The notes below the pieces were generated by a model, which was given only the letters and a program-made list of their open reading frames with translations, had not been told where the DNA came from and made no database searches. 64,000 nucleotides of DNA from NCBI GenBank assembly GCA_029876055.1, contig CM056875.1, forward strand, positions 7,217,001-7,281,000, given 5' to 3'. The first letter of the stretch is position 1. Every line of letters starts with the position of its first letter. The DNA is from Madurella fahalii. Taxonomy: Eukaryota; Ascomycota; Sordariomycetes; Sordariales. Shown here piece after piece: positions 19,079 through 30,071 of the stretch. A program made the translations under genes and the position numbers.

Positions 19079-20976
19079 TTACTCAAACACCTCAAACCCA
19101 ACCAAATCTGGAGCCCAACCACCGTTCTGCTGAGATCGGAATATGAGCTGATTGCTCGAGCCCGCTTGAAAACCATCAACTTCGATCATCATCCTCCCGG
19201 TCTCGAACCAGTCTCCACCGGAGAGCGGGAACGCCCAGCGCTTCGCAGCACCACCGTTGACGGAAATGGTCATGTTCCTCGTGTTGGTCCCCCACCCCCA
19301 GGCCGTCCCGAATGCGTATTCGTAGTGGATATAGTCGATACCTATCAACTTCCTCCCCGCCGTAGTGGCTCTGATGGAATTGAAGGTTGCGCTGGCACCG
19401 GCTCCGAGGTTGCCGATTTTGCGCTGCGTGGGGGCACACTCAGCGTCACCACAACTGACAAGGTTAGCCGAGCCTGAGAGGCTCGCGTTTGCGGCGGAGT
19501 AGTATCCCACCGACGCGGGCAGTGCGGTGGTTTGGATGTCGGACAGGACGAAGAGCTTCAGCTGGTGTCCCGTTAAATTGACGGTTTGTCGTCCGGAGAT
19601 GGTACCGATGTCCGCCGCGGCCCACACATCCCTAGCGGTCGCAGACGCTACTCCGATGACACGCAAGTCAAATTGAGCCGTCTGAGACTGGTTCCTCCAG
19701 TTCGCGATGCCCAAAACTTTCCGCCCACCGGAGAGGTCCCCGGCCCAGATGTCCCACTCCTCCTGGGTGTAGCGGAGGACGAGGGTGGCCGGTTTGGCAA
19801 GAGGATCCTGGTTGATAGCAATTACCTCCCTGTTAGAGAGAATGTCTATGGACTCTCTTGGGGTTTGTTGAGTATTGACTGGGCAGCCAATGAGAAGAGG
19901 CGATTTGTTTATAGCCCACATGCCGAAGTGAAAACGCTCCTCTTCTAAGGAGAGAGCGCGAAGGCCGACGCTAGGAAATCGTCAAGTTTAGTACGCTATC
20001 CTGTGAGACTGGGTATTTCAGGAGTTACTTTCAAGTGGCACTTACATGAGCATGTCCATGTCCGCGAAGGCACCGACTCTTGTATGTTTGGCATGCGAGA
20101 TGACCTGGTTAGTAATCCGCCAGATGCTGCGCCAGGCGTTGTAGATGTCATTGCTGATTCTCCACGTGTTTCCGATAGCCGATGCCCTTCTCACACTGTC
20201 AACAATTCCACGATTTATCTTTCTCGAAGACCATAGACAAGGGAGCTCACCAGGTCTGCACATTCTCTCCTATGCCCCATTGGCAGACATAGTAGGCAAT
20301 ATCACGGTTGACAGTATCCAAAACAGCAGCCATCTTTTGAAATCTGGCCGGAGATTTGGCTTCGGCTGAATCTCCGTCCACCATCTGGTTACGAGATGTT
20401 GAATAGCAGTTATCATATCTGAATACCGGTTTGTAAGCTCGTTTGACTTCCATAAACAAGTATCCAGGGTTCTAACTTTAGTGAATCCCCTTCCCACTCC
20501 GCAAAGGTGCGAGCGTCTACCTCTTCGTATCCTAAACGATATGTCAACCGTGTTTGTTTAAACAAGTCTGTGTTGGTGACGATTTTCTTACCAAGAGACG
20601 CTGGAAGGTCAGTGGAGCCGCATTGAAAGTAGCCAGCACCCGAGTACAAGCCGAATTTCAAACCGAGTCCGTGGAGGAAGTCGCCGAGCTCCTTACCACC
20701 GCCGGATGGAAACCTAGCCCTGTCCCACTGAAGGCGTCCCTGCGCATCGCGGGTTCTCGAAAGCCAGCCGCAGTCCGTCGTGACCTGGGTGTAGCCAAGG
20801 GCGGCGAGTCCCAGGTTTACCAACCCTTGAGCATTGCTCTTTATAATCTGTTCCGTGGGAGAGCAGCTATATGTATTGTAGCTGTTCCATCCCATGGGAG
20901 GTGTGGGAGACCGCGCCAGTCTGGCATCGGCCAGGCCTGCGGCAGCCGCGAGGAGAGAAAGCCAAGACGATAACAT
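19079..20976 (-). CDS. Secreted alpha-galactosidase, GH27, with C-terminal beta-sandwich domain
   Basis: Five exons: 20976-20592, 20531-20477, 20418-20251, 20186-20046, 19970-19079; 546 aa, all phases consistent. It hydrolyses terminal alpha-1,6-galactose from galactomannan and raffinose-type sugars outside the cell. After a signal peptide (LSLLAAAAGLADA) comes the GH27 opening TPPMGWNSYNTYSCSP, then VTTDCGWLSRTRDAQG and KFGLYSGAGYFQC. The nucleophile region is LKYDNCYSTS, created by splicing across intron 2, and the acid/base region is WRISNDI. GMWAINKSPLLIGC and AINQDPLAKPA complete the barrel. A C-terminal greek-key region follows, then an extra domain of about 130 residues (ASATFNSIRA, HYEYAFGTAWGWGTN, ISVNGGAAKRWAFPL) that looks like a CBM6/35-type sugar-binding sandwich. 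A TATA box lies 95-103 nt upstream. Confidence 0.92.
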
Positions 20977-21070
20977 GACAACCAGTTTCTACACTTCAAA
21001 CAATACAAGGGCACGCCTCGATACCTCAGATTGAGTGTCACTCTAGCTACATTGCGTAGGCCTAAAAAGA

Positions 21071-21079
21071 TCTTATATA
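21071..21079 (-). promoter_or_regulatory. TATA box of the alpha-galactosidase gene
   Basis: The minus strand reads TATATAAGA, 95-103 nt upstream of the ATG at 20976. Position and sequence suit a core promoter for an inducible secreted enzyme. Confidence 0.5.
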
Positions 21080-21583
21080 TGTACTCAACAAAACCAAAGC
21101 AGCATAGGTGAGGGGCGACCCTCCATGCTCCCCAACCCTTATTGTAGAATATCTACCTCCATACCGTGTTGATTGGCGCGCTTACATGAACCTGCTATTG
21201 CTTTACCAGATTCTTACCTTCAAAGTCACGCATATACATGGAGCATTGTTACAAACTGACCGTGCAATCGCGGTGCGGATCAGATGACAATAGGTGCTGG
21301 TTATTGTTCTTAACCGCACCAATCCGTTTTCACCGGGATCTCGGAACCAAGCTATAATTACCGAATGCAACCAAGAATTTCGCGGTCAAACTCATAGCGC
21401 CGTTCTCTGCCATCCAGACGGACAAACAAGCGTATGGCTCCTATACGTTATATGGCCACCAATCATATTCGCAATACGTGAACGGGAGGGTGCTAAGGTG
21501 ACCGGACCCAACATGTCCCTCTAACTACGGTCAACTATATGTCCGACGGCGTAAAGAGCCATTGAACCGATACGGGGATCGTT

Positions 21584-21609
21584 TGGCTTCGCTACCGTTC
21601 GCGAAGCCA
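21584..21609. repeat. Perfect 9-bp inverted repeat with 8-nt loop
   Basis: TGGCTTCGC at 21584-21592 pairs exactly with GCGAAGCCA at 21601-21609 around an 8-nt spacer. It lies in the gene-poor region. It could be a hairpin in an unannotated transcript, a binding site, or chance. Confidence 0.6.
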
Positions 21610-23708
21610 CTATTGCGAAGTATGCTCCCCCGGCTGCTCGGGACCACTAACCTAGCTTCCGGGCAAATCGCCATATTCTACAGGTCTTAGATGCAAACGC
21701 CATTTAGCTCCTTGCAGATGCAAACCTTCGACATTTTAGGCCGAGCTCGAAAACGGACCTGGCGAACAGCCTAGTCGCCTCTCGGCAGGAGCGGCTGTCC
21801 TACGGGCAGATATGGTGTGCGCCTATCCCTTACGAGAGGAAGGAATCCATTGTTTGGGAGTTTTACAAGGCCTTTTAGGATACAAATACACTGCCGATTA
21901 TACACCTGCAGGATCCGTTATCGAAAGTTTGGTAACCTGAATCTCAGCTCCAGCTGTTAATTAGATGAAGACGCGCTTGGCTAGCAAATATGGAACACCC
22001 GGCCAAGGGATCAGCTTAAATAGCCGAGGTTGCTCGACCTAGGCTAGTTAAGAGTCTTAGGGCTGTGGGCGTCGGCGGACACTGACTTTACTACCCGGTG
22101 CTTTTGCCCACTAACGGAGCAACTACGGAGTATCTATCGCACCTTGACGCCTTGCCGGCGAGGGCTTGTTTGATGGCAAGGCCAATTGGTGCACACCGTT
22201 GAATGATACGGATTGTATGGGCCTTAATTTGGGGGATGGTGTTGATATACGCGCATCAAATTTCCAACCTCCAAGCGTCATTGCAGAGAATGTCTAAGGT
22301 AGGTAGGTAATTCAGGTAGGTCTGGACGGCCGCGGTGCCGATAAAAGATTTTTTTCTTATCATCTGAGATTCCACTAAGGTAACAGTAGAATATAACTAG
22401 TTCCGTCGTCTGTATTTGGCATCTTCGTCCATTACATTGTATACGGACGACGTAATTACAGGGCAGATTTGGATTCACGCATCTGGTTGAAGCGGCAGTC
22501 GCCGTACGCATAGTGGCGGTCGGTCCGAATGCTCGGCCCCGATCCTAACTAAATTCCTCACTGCTTCTCTAATTCACTATCTATGCAGTGTTCGCGGAGA
22601 TCGATTCGCCTAATATCTACCTGAATTATCGCTCTAATCGGATGTGGCATGTGGTGAGTTCGCCGCCCATCCCATCAGATAGCGTAGGTACGTAAGGTAG
22701 TCTACCCCGCGATACTGTAGATTCTCCTTGGCGAGTTTTCTCGCAGCATGGATGCAGGATTTGTAACCAGGGCACGCTGTTGTTGTCTCGGCAAAGAGAG
22801 TATGCACTATCCAATTGCCCGGCCCACTTACCAAGCGGCTCCGATCAATAAGTAGGGTTAACCGATTCCCTAACATAGCGGTGTCCAAGCTGCTGAGCGC
22901 ATCTGTGAACTTCACTATTTACCTTCACTATAGCTTCGCCCCAGTCTGTCACCTTACGGGCTGCTACGCAGAGTCGGTCGACATAATTTCGTCCTTGATA
23001 CGTCCACTGCTAATGCTGGACCCTGTCTTCATCCCAGAAGCGGCTTACCGTCTTCAGAAGCACGACAGTTTTACATCTTTCGGGTAAAGGCCTAGGAGCC
23101 TGCTGGTATCCCCTCTGGGATGGTTCGAAAATGTCTGATGACCTGCGAATCCCCGCTCTACTAGTTTAAACCTTGTATCTATATTAATGATATCTTTGTA
23201 TAACTACTATTTCCTTGGCTTACTTTTATCTATATGGAGTTGCGGTTCTAATAAGTGTTAGTTTTCAGGTGGTATATTGGAATGGGTGTCCCGTAAGTAG
23301 GTACGTCAACTTAAGAGCTTTGTTGGGTTAGCCATAATTCACATAGGCTATGTGGAGTTGGGAAAAGCTAACTGCTAGATCTGCCTTGGAAGTTTGGCGT
23401 GTAATGATCTAAGGTGTTGAATTCTGTGGAAGCCTGATGGACATGCAAAGTTGTAGGTCCCGAATCTTCGAATGACATCGGACCACGAGCAGCTTCTCCA
23501 TCCTCAACTGGATTCGTACTCTGCAGTACTTCATCATGGGCATGAATTAAACACTATTAAAGATCCTTTATCCAACTCCTTTTCGGAAAGACCAACAATC
23601 CAGCAACTAATTACGCCAAGCCCACACGATACTATCATCAAGTCTATACATGCGTCCAGTCGAATCATTACCTGAACACATTAAGCACTCGTAACGCCCA
23701 TATATACC

Positions 23709-24347
23709 TCACGCAACAGCTGACATCTCAAAGGGCACGATCCTTGTCTCCTCGACGGGCGCACACTTGATTTCCCGGCTGGAGTAAATCTGGCCCATTG
23801 TCCAGTTGGGGTTCTGGTAGGTCATCTCGGTGCAGTCGAGCACAAAGTTGGTCTCGCCACGGCCGGTGAACGTAATTCTTGATTTTGTTTTGTTAGCTTC
23901 CGAAATCCGATATCCGTGGGAGAAGCCGAAAACATAAACTTACGGCCACTGCGGATCCTGATCTGTGCAAGTCCACGTCTGGTTAAGGCCCATCCTGCCG
24001 GTGGCCCGATCGAAATCAAAGCTCGTCCTTCCATTGCGTCCCGCGCCCTCGTCGTCGCACTGGTACACCATGGTGCCGTAGAAGAAATCGCTGAGCTGGT
24101 TGCTCTGAGCCTGGCAGTGCGTCGTAGATTGGTCGGCCGGGTTATACAAATCGAATGAGACGTAGCCCCACGAGTTCTGATGGGCGGGCGTGGTGAAGAT
24201 GTACGAGGCGTGGAAGTCAAACTGGCGGGCGAGCCAGGCGAACGATTCGAACGAGGTTGTGCTGCAGGCAGCTTGCCGGGCCCGGACAGGCGAGGCCGAG
24301 ACGGAGGTGGTGAGGAGGAATGCTGGGAGGAGGGGTAGAAGATGCAT
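23709..24347 (-). CDS. Small secreted AA1-like domain protein
   Basis: Two exons (24347-23944 and 23877-23709) with a GTAAGT donor give 190 aa. The start MHLLPLLPAFLLTTSVSA is a clean signal peptide, which is why I prefer ATG 24347 over the in-frame ATG at 24395. The mature chain shows FHASYIFTTPAHQNSWGYV, an NPAD..C..Q segment, VYQCDDEG, LNQTWTCTD and, after the intron, ITFTGRGETNFVLDC and a final IKCAPVEE. The Cys layout and beta-rich pattern match the AA1-like (Alternaria allergen 1-like) family of small fungal extracellular proteins, some of which provoke plant responses. Here a surface or secreted role is inferred from family membership. Confidence 0.75.
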
Positions 24348-25519
24348 TTTGATGGGCGCTAATAGGTATACAATACTGAGGTTTTGCGGCTTCAAGCTTT
24401 GGTGGTGAAGTTGAAGCCGTGAAAGGGCTGAGAGACAGGGGCAGATTAATTATTGTTTTGATTGACGAGTGCAGATCTTTGGCAGGGCTGTTCGATCTGA
24501 CTGGCATCCCGGGTCATCGCGCTCATTTATGTGCCCACCACCTCAAGCGCCACTGCAAGCCACCTCGCACTCCTCCGCATCCAGCCCCAGGAACAATCTC
24601 GTGACGAACCAACCAGGCGGCACCCGCTAGACATCGCCGCAGTGGACACCGCCACGGTGGGATTGTGGTCTTTACCTAAAGCGGCGTCATGATTGCAGAG
24701 CGTCATGGTTGCAGATCCGTTCGTCTGCTTGTCAATACTTATGCCCTGGAGCGCTGCAAAACGCCGCCGGTTTGCTAATTGGGACCAAGGGATAAAAGAA
24801 AGCCAGTGGTTGGAGGCGGCAGCGCACCATGACCTCGATGTAACCCTTCGTGTTGATGCAAGGGCTTATGGTAAGGGAATGTCACCACCAGCCTTTTTTT
24901 TTTTTTTTTTTTTTTGGAGCTTTCTCTCTTCGATCTCGTATTCAAGCGGCGCGCCACCACATCCAGATTGTAAGACGTCACGGTTGCAACCATGGAGGGG
25001 CAAACGAGTGGTTACAGGCGAGGAAGAGCGGTACCGGTGGCTGACGAACGGGCTGCTTTGGCCCGAAACCGTGGAAGCTTGGCGAGCTTGGCATCTTCCA
25101 GGCCTTTTTGGGGGCGGAAGCGGCCTGGTTACTGGCCCATCTTTTGATTATTCGGGACGCTCGACTGTTCACCGCCCTTCTGTTCAACGACACCAAACCC
25201 CCGGGTTCAGCCACCCGCAGATTCGGGGTCGCATTCTACATAGTAACGTGGCCTGGGCCTGGCCGTTTCCGGGCTGCAGATATTGCCTGATCATTCGGAA
25301 GAAACGCCTAGGTCCTCGACACGCCGAATCGAACGTTGAAGCACAACCACAGCGGATCCAGTCGAGACGCAAACACCCAATTCTGGAGAATGGTATATTT
25401 CGATCCTGTATCTTGTTTGCGGCACAGTGACATGCGGCTACGTAAAGTGTCCCTTGTTGAAAATTCCCTACCCACCCCGTATAGGTATCGTATCAGCCCC
25501 TCCCGTAAACAGACCACCT
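24348..25519. other. Intergenic with poly-T tract
   Basis: No supported gene. A run of 22 T at 24894-24915 stands out. Several weak open frames cross the region without domain signals. Confidence 0.6.
24894..24915. repeat. T22 homopolymer tract
   Basis: Twenty-two consecutive T on the plus strand. A length-matched A22 run exists at 34948-34969. Such tracts may be nucleosome-depleted promoter elements or poly-A tails of retroposed sequence. Confidence 0.9.
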
Positions 25520-26732
25520 CTAGACACCCGTGGGAGATCCCGGAAGCACCTTGAGCCCTGTTCCAGAATGTTAGCAATGCTGCTGCTCTTATCAGCAACG
25601 ACAATGTGCTTACAGCCGTCAATCGGCTCGTCCACCACCGTGGGAACCTTGCACTGGTTCATGGCCGAGATGCTCTGTGTCTTGAGGGTTGGGCAGTTGA
25701 CATAGCACGGCGAGTCCATGGCGCGCTGCAGCGAATCGCCCTTCCAGCCGAACATGTAATCGCCGTGGGAGCCATAGCCGGTGCTGCCAACGTGTTAGTC
25801 TCCGTCTTGCCGTCCCGTCACGCCAAGAGCACTCACGTGTCATCCATGGACCAGACGAACGGCTGCGAGCCATCCTCGGGCCACAGCTCCTCCGAGTTAA
25901 ACATGGACGTATCCCAGATAGTCTCGTACATAAGCTGCGGTACGCGGACGGGGTGCGATTCCGGGCAGGGCCCGCCGCTCTCAAAGGTGCCCGTCTCCGG
26001 GTACGACATGTGGCTCATGTGGTCGGGCGAGTCGAGGTTCTTGCCGTCCCAGCACGTCGGGAACCGCACATTGGCCATGATGCCTGCCGGGCACGGCTTC
26101 TTGGGGAAGTCCATGGTCTCAGGGAAGCGCGTGCCCATATTCTCCAGGCACGTGTATGTGATCTGCCGGAACCGGGCCGCATCTTCCCTGCTGCGGTATG
26201 CCGCCTCGCCGATGAGCATGCGGAAGCCTGTCTTGAACGCCGTCACCTTGGACGTCTGCTGGTAGTTGGCCAGCCCGTCCTGCATGTAGTACACCGTCAT
26301 GCCGCCCTCGGAGCCCTCAAAGCCGACATTGGGGATCTGAGGCACGCGGTGGTAGCTGCCGTTCCGGGCCTTGAAGAAGAGCACCGCAGTCCAGTAGTTG
26401 GAGAAGTCCTCGCTGAACTGGCACGTGGTGCATGTAGCTCTCTCGGCGATGTCGCCGGCCTCGGGGGCCATGGTAACGTTGAATGCATTCTGTTGCATCC
26501 CCAGACGGATCAGCCCAATTCCCGTTTCGCCCCCCGTTGCTATTTATTCAGCGCCTGAAACGTCTCGATTATTACTTACACCGCCGATGATTTGGTGAAG
26601 ATGTGGGGATGGGTTCAGACCCGGCGTGACTAGGGGGTCTAGTCGTTCGACGACGAGCTGTGAGCAGCCGAACCGAAGCAGAGCCGACGCAGGCGCAACG
26701 AGCGCGAGCGCTGCGAGCGAGTTCCAATGCAT
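25520..26732 (-). CDS. Secreted DUF1996-domain protein
   Basis: Four exons: 26732-26580, 26489-25837, 25783-25614, 25557-25520; 337 aa, phases consistent. The start MHWNSLAALALVAPASA is a signal peptide. The mature chain has the DUF1996 hallmarks FGCSQLVVERLDPLVTPG, PSPHLHQIIGGNAFN and TTCQFSEDFSNYW. Then come VPQIPNVGFEGSEGGMTVYY, FRQITYTCLEN and FPTCWDGKNLDSPDHMSHMS. DTTGYGSHGDYMFGW is completed across intron 2, and the last short exon encodes LKVLPGSPTGV. The family is widespread in fungi as secreted, probably wall- or substrate-associated proteins of unknown activity, sometimes with a carbohydrate-binding or Ser/Thr tail, which this copy lacks. A perfect TATA box lies about 175 nt upstream. 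Confidence 0.88.
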
Positions 26733-28793
26733 CCTGTCCTTCCTTTCCGTGGTGCCTATTTCCGCAAGTTTTTTCTACGATCCGATTGGACTTCGGTCGA
26801 CAGCTACTTCAAGACTCGAAGGCAGATCTCAGGAGTCTCCTGGTCAATACAGCAATGAACAACCACGACGGTGCGTGATGGGAGGGGGAAAGACGGCACG
26901 ACGTGTTTATATAGTACACTTAGTGCGGGATAGTCCATGTGCTTTATCTACGAATTCCAATATCTGCTAAGTCTGCCCCTGAGCTCTCCACCAAGTTCAT
27001 GAACATCTGCATTGGGGCGTGGGAGCGGCACCGCAATCATCGACCCCTTGATCAACATGCTTGGGTGCGCATCTCGGCCCGGGACAGCTCGATAACGTTG
27101 GGTCTGCGTGGCGTCGAAACGCCTGGCGTTCCTGAGTGTGAACCGGGGTTGACTTTTGCCCCCAAATGCCGGTGTATAGCTGGGTTGCTATGCAATCTAT
27201 TCACTTTCCACGGGCGGCTGTTCCCCTAATTTCCCGCCGAACCAAACCCCGCACCAGGCACAGAATTTCGCGGTCGTTGGGGAACAGCTTTTCCTGATTG
27301 GTCTCCGAGTCCCGTCTGGGCCAATATATACTGCCATTTTTCCGGTCTGGAGGCTTTGATTGTCGCTTCTATGCCTTGCCTCCTATTCCCATGGGTGAGC
27401 GGAAAGGCACGAGGCCACGGTCCGCCGATATTGCTCTGACATCAACCATCCGCTGCCACTGCCTTTTGTATTGGCTGATTCCTTTCAGCCTGTCGCGACC
27501 GAGGGTCTCGATGTCGCCGAATCACTTCGGAAGCCTGATGGAAGCTTGGCGGCTTCCATGGCATACCCAGCGGTTCTTTTGGTGTGTGTTCCGTAGCATC
27601 AAGCCAGCCCTGCTGTGTAGAGCGTTCTCCACGCCTTTCCTCATGAGCTCCGACGTCGACACCGAGCCCGCAGTGTTGCTGGAGACGCATTCCCCCCAGC
27701 ATCTCAACTGTGGCCACGCCGTTTCGAGGCGATGAGTCAGCAAGGTTCTTTGCGCAGCTGATCGACATGCCGAGCTGCTTTTGTCAACAAGTCTAGAATA
27801 CAGCTGGATGTCAAATTATCGGCATTATTCTGAGTGGGCAACGTCTCCCAGTAGCCCCATCATTTGACCATCATGAAACCTTCACAAGACTTGAGGATGT
27901 GGAAGCCGCTAGGGCGCGGGTACAGCTTTCCATACCGCCAGCAGACCCTCATGGCCGCCATGTGAATCCCACTGAATGTCTGCAGCCCAAGGATTGAAAA
28001 GTGCCCATTCCAGATGCTTGCAGCCTAGCATCTAACACACCTTTCAAACGCCGCCCTGTCCGGAAAGAACGCATCTATCTCCCGGAGATGAGGCCGAGTT
28101 GGCCCGGTCTCGAGCGCCCCCTGCATACCACAGGCTCTGGATATCTGGCTGGGTCGCTAGTTGCCATCTTGTTCTCGGTGTATTAGTTCATCGCTTCGAT
28201 GCACTTGTCCCCTTTCAGTACAACAAGTGCATAGTAGTAGGACAGAAACTGCTAGAAAGGGTGGGATTGCTTCAGTTGCTGTATTAACTCATATTAAGAC
28301 GGCAAACACTAGCATGCCGGCCAGGATCTGCCCCGACTAATGCACCAACGCTGGCAACATCATTTGGGAATACAGGTCACTTAGACATTGCAGAGGCGCA
28401 CGTGGCGATCTCTGTACTAGTACTTGTCAACTAACGTCTCCGAGAGAGATCCACGACCTGCATGATCAGCGGTTCGCACGGAAGCGGTGGAAATCCCACG
28501 TATGTATGTGTCACAATAACTAAAATTCCTTACCGGGCTTTGATATAACAGTCTGCCCTGGAACACGGTACCTCCAATCTCAGCCTAATAACCACGTGGC
28601 GGAATCAACAGAGCCTCTTGTCAATAGATGCATCCCTTAGGGGCTTCCTAATGTGTACTTCACTGGCACGATGCTCTGGAGAATCATGATCATGGTAAAG
28701 TGCAATTACAACATACCAATTGTGCAGTGACCCATGATTATTATGCAAAATTTTGGTGAAATTACTCACCGGCGGCGATCACAAATACACCGT
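26733..28793. other. Long intergenic region, no supported gene
   Basis: About 2 kb. It begins with the promoter of the DUF1996 gene and ends in the 3' flank of the dioxygenase gene. Frames such as 27298-27735 have no domain, signal peptide or splice support. Confidence 0.6.
26906..26913 (-). promoter_or_regulatory. TATA box of the DUF1996 gene
   Basis: The minus strand reads TATATAAA, a consensus TATA box 174-181 nt upstream of the ATG at 26732. Confidence 0.5.
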
Positions 28794-30071
28794 TTACTCC
28801 GCATCCAAGGGTGCACTAGGTGGCGTGTCATCCACCTGAACTCCTCCCCGCTTCTTTTCATGGTTATCTGGCATGGGGAGCGCCCAGCCGCCTTCACCCT
28901 CCGGAGTAGCAAGCCATAGCCGGAGGAGATGCCGCCGCGGAGCAGGTGGCGCGAAATCTGCAAAGAAGACATTATCAGCATCCGGAGTACACGAAAACCA
29001 AAACTGGCGCACACAAAACGGAGACTCACCTTTGTACGCCGTCCTAGCATGCAGAATATGAGCATTGCTCAGGAACTGGATATCCCCCACCTCCAGCACC
29101 ATATGCAGCGCCTCCCGCTGGCACGTCTCCTCCAGGATCTGCATCGCGCGCACCTGCTCCTCGCTCAGGGGGGGCACCAAGCCGGCATCGGAAAACCTCG
29201 CCAGCGACCTGACATAGTAAGGATCCCACTTGCAGTACACCCTCTGCTTCCCGCCATTCTCGATGTACATGACGGGCTGGCGGACCCACTCCTCCTGGCC
29301 GACCGACACCTCGCCCTTGCGGTCAAAGTACCACACGGGGCGGGTCAGCAGCTCGGCGACGTCCGGGTGGTCGCGCTGTAGGGCGTTCCAGACGCGGTGC
29401 ACGCTGGCGACGTCGCTCTCGCCGCCCTCGCGGGCGCGGTGCACGCACAGCAGGCCGACGAGGTCGCCGTCGTCCGAGTGGAAGAACTGGCGCGCCGCCG
29501 TCCGGTAGATGCGCACCGCGTGGATCTGCGCCGGGTCGTCGCCCACGTCCTTGACGTGGCCCAGCACGTGGCCCCGCCCGTTCTGCGACACAAAGTACCC
29601 CAGGTACGTGCCCAAGCCCATGTACGCCACCGCGTTCTTGTGCGGCCCCCACCGGTCCGCGGGAAACCGCTTGAACAGCACGAAGCCCTTGCCGTTGAGC
29701 AGGTCCTCGCGCAGGCCGGTGAGGACGCCGCCGAGGTGGGGCAGCGGGAAGTTGGCCTTGGAGATGCCCGTCAGCGGCGTGCCGCTGGCGATGAAGGCGT
29801 CGGCGGCGGCGCTGAGCTCTTCGATTTCCGGGTCTGTCAAGGGATGTATCCACTGCTCGGGCCGGTCGGCGAAGTCGGCAGCCTTCCAGACCGTCGGCCC
29901 GGTGATCTCCTTGGGGAAGTCGGAGTAGGGCCTCAGTACGTCGTAAAGAGGTGGGTGCTGGCCTGATGTGCGGATGCCATCTGGGAAGATGTGTCGCGGG
30001 GCGTCGTCATTTCGCTTTGTTCCTTGCGGCAGCTGCTGCTGAGGCTCTTCGGCGAGAATTCCGGGGACCAT
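28794..30071 (-). CDS. TauD/TfdA-type Fe(II)/2-oxoglutarate dioxygenase
   Basis: Two exons (30071-29030, 28957-28794) give 401 aa. The family oxidises substrates such as taurine or other small acids using Fe(II) and 2-oxoglutarate. Visible blocks are VWKAADFADRPEQWIHPLT, then LPHLGGVLTGLREDLLNGKG with FVLFKRFP, and GRGHVLGHVKD. The metal motif sits in RQFFHSDDGDLVGLLCVHRA (His-x-Asp), and the distal His lies in FLSNAHILHARTAYKD. After the splice the chain reads APRRHLLRLWLATP, the normal TauD end with the 2-oxoglutarate-binding Arg. The 72-nt intron (28958-29029) is a multiple of three without a stop, so unspliced translation would insert 24 residues. I chose MVPGILAEE at 30071 because upstream in-frame sequence looks like 5' UTR. 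Substrate unknown; sulfur or nitrogen scavenging is a guess from the family. Confidence 0.87.
   Translation of the reverse strand: MVPGILAEEPQQQLPQGTKRNDDAPRHIFPDGIRTSGQHPPLYDVLRPYSDFPKEITGPTVWKAADFADRPEQWIHPLTDPEIEELSAAADAFIASGTPLTGISKANFPLPHLGGVLTGLREDLLNGKGFVLFKRFPADRWGPHKNAVAYMGLGTYLGYFVSQNGRGHVLGHVKDVGDDPAQIHAVRIYRTAARQFFHSDDGDLVGLLCVHRAREGGESDVASVHRVWNALQRDHPDVAELLTRPVWYFDRKGEVSVGQEEWVRQPVMYIENGGKQRVYCKWDPYYVRSLARFSDAGLVPPLSEEQVRAMQILEETCQREALHMVLEVGDIQFLSNAHILHARTAYKGESPFCVRQFWFSCTPDADNVFFADFAPPAPRRHLLRLWLATPEGEGGWALPMPDNHEKKRGGVQVDDTPPSAPLDAE

Larger units (their letters stand above)
20977..23708. other. Long gene-poor region
   Basis: About 2.7 kb with no supported gene on either strand. 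It holds the promoter of the alpha-galactosidase gene, a perfect 9-bp hairpin at 21584-21609, and AGGTAGGTAGGTAATTCAGG-like repeats at about 22299-22321 and 22684-22700. It may be worn transposon or ancient repeat DNA but no family is recognisable. Confidence 0.6.

Noticed and set aside
24693..25430. 245-codon plus-strand frame through the poly-T tract
   Set aside because: Contains a long Phe run from the T22 tract and nothing recognisable; judged chance.
25953..26558. 201-codon plus-strand frame
   Set aside because: Antisense shadow of the DUF1996 gene.
29397..29966. 189-codon plus-strand frame, and minus-strand Arg-rich frames at 29323-29853
   Set aside because: Shadows of the TauD-type dioxygenase exon.
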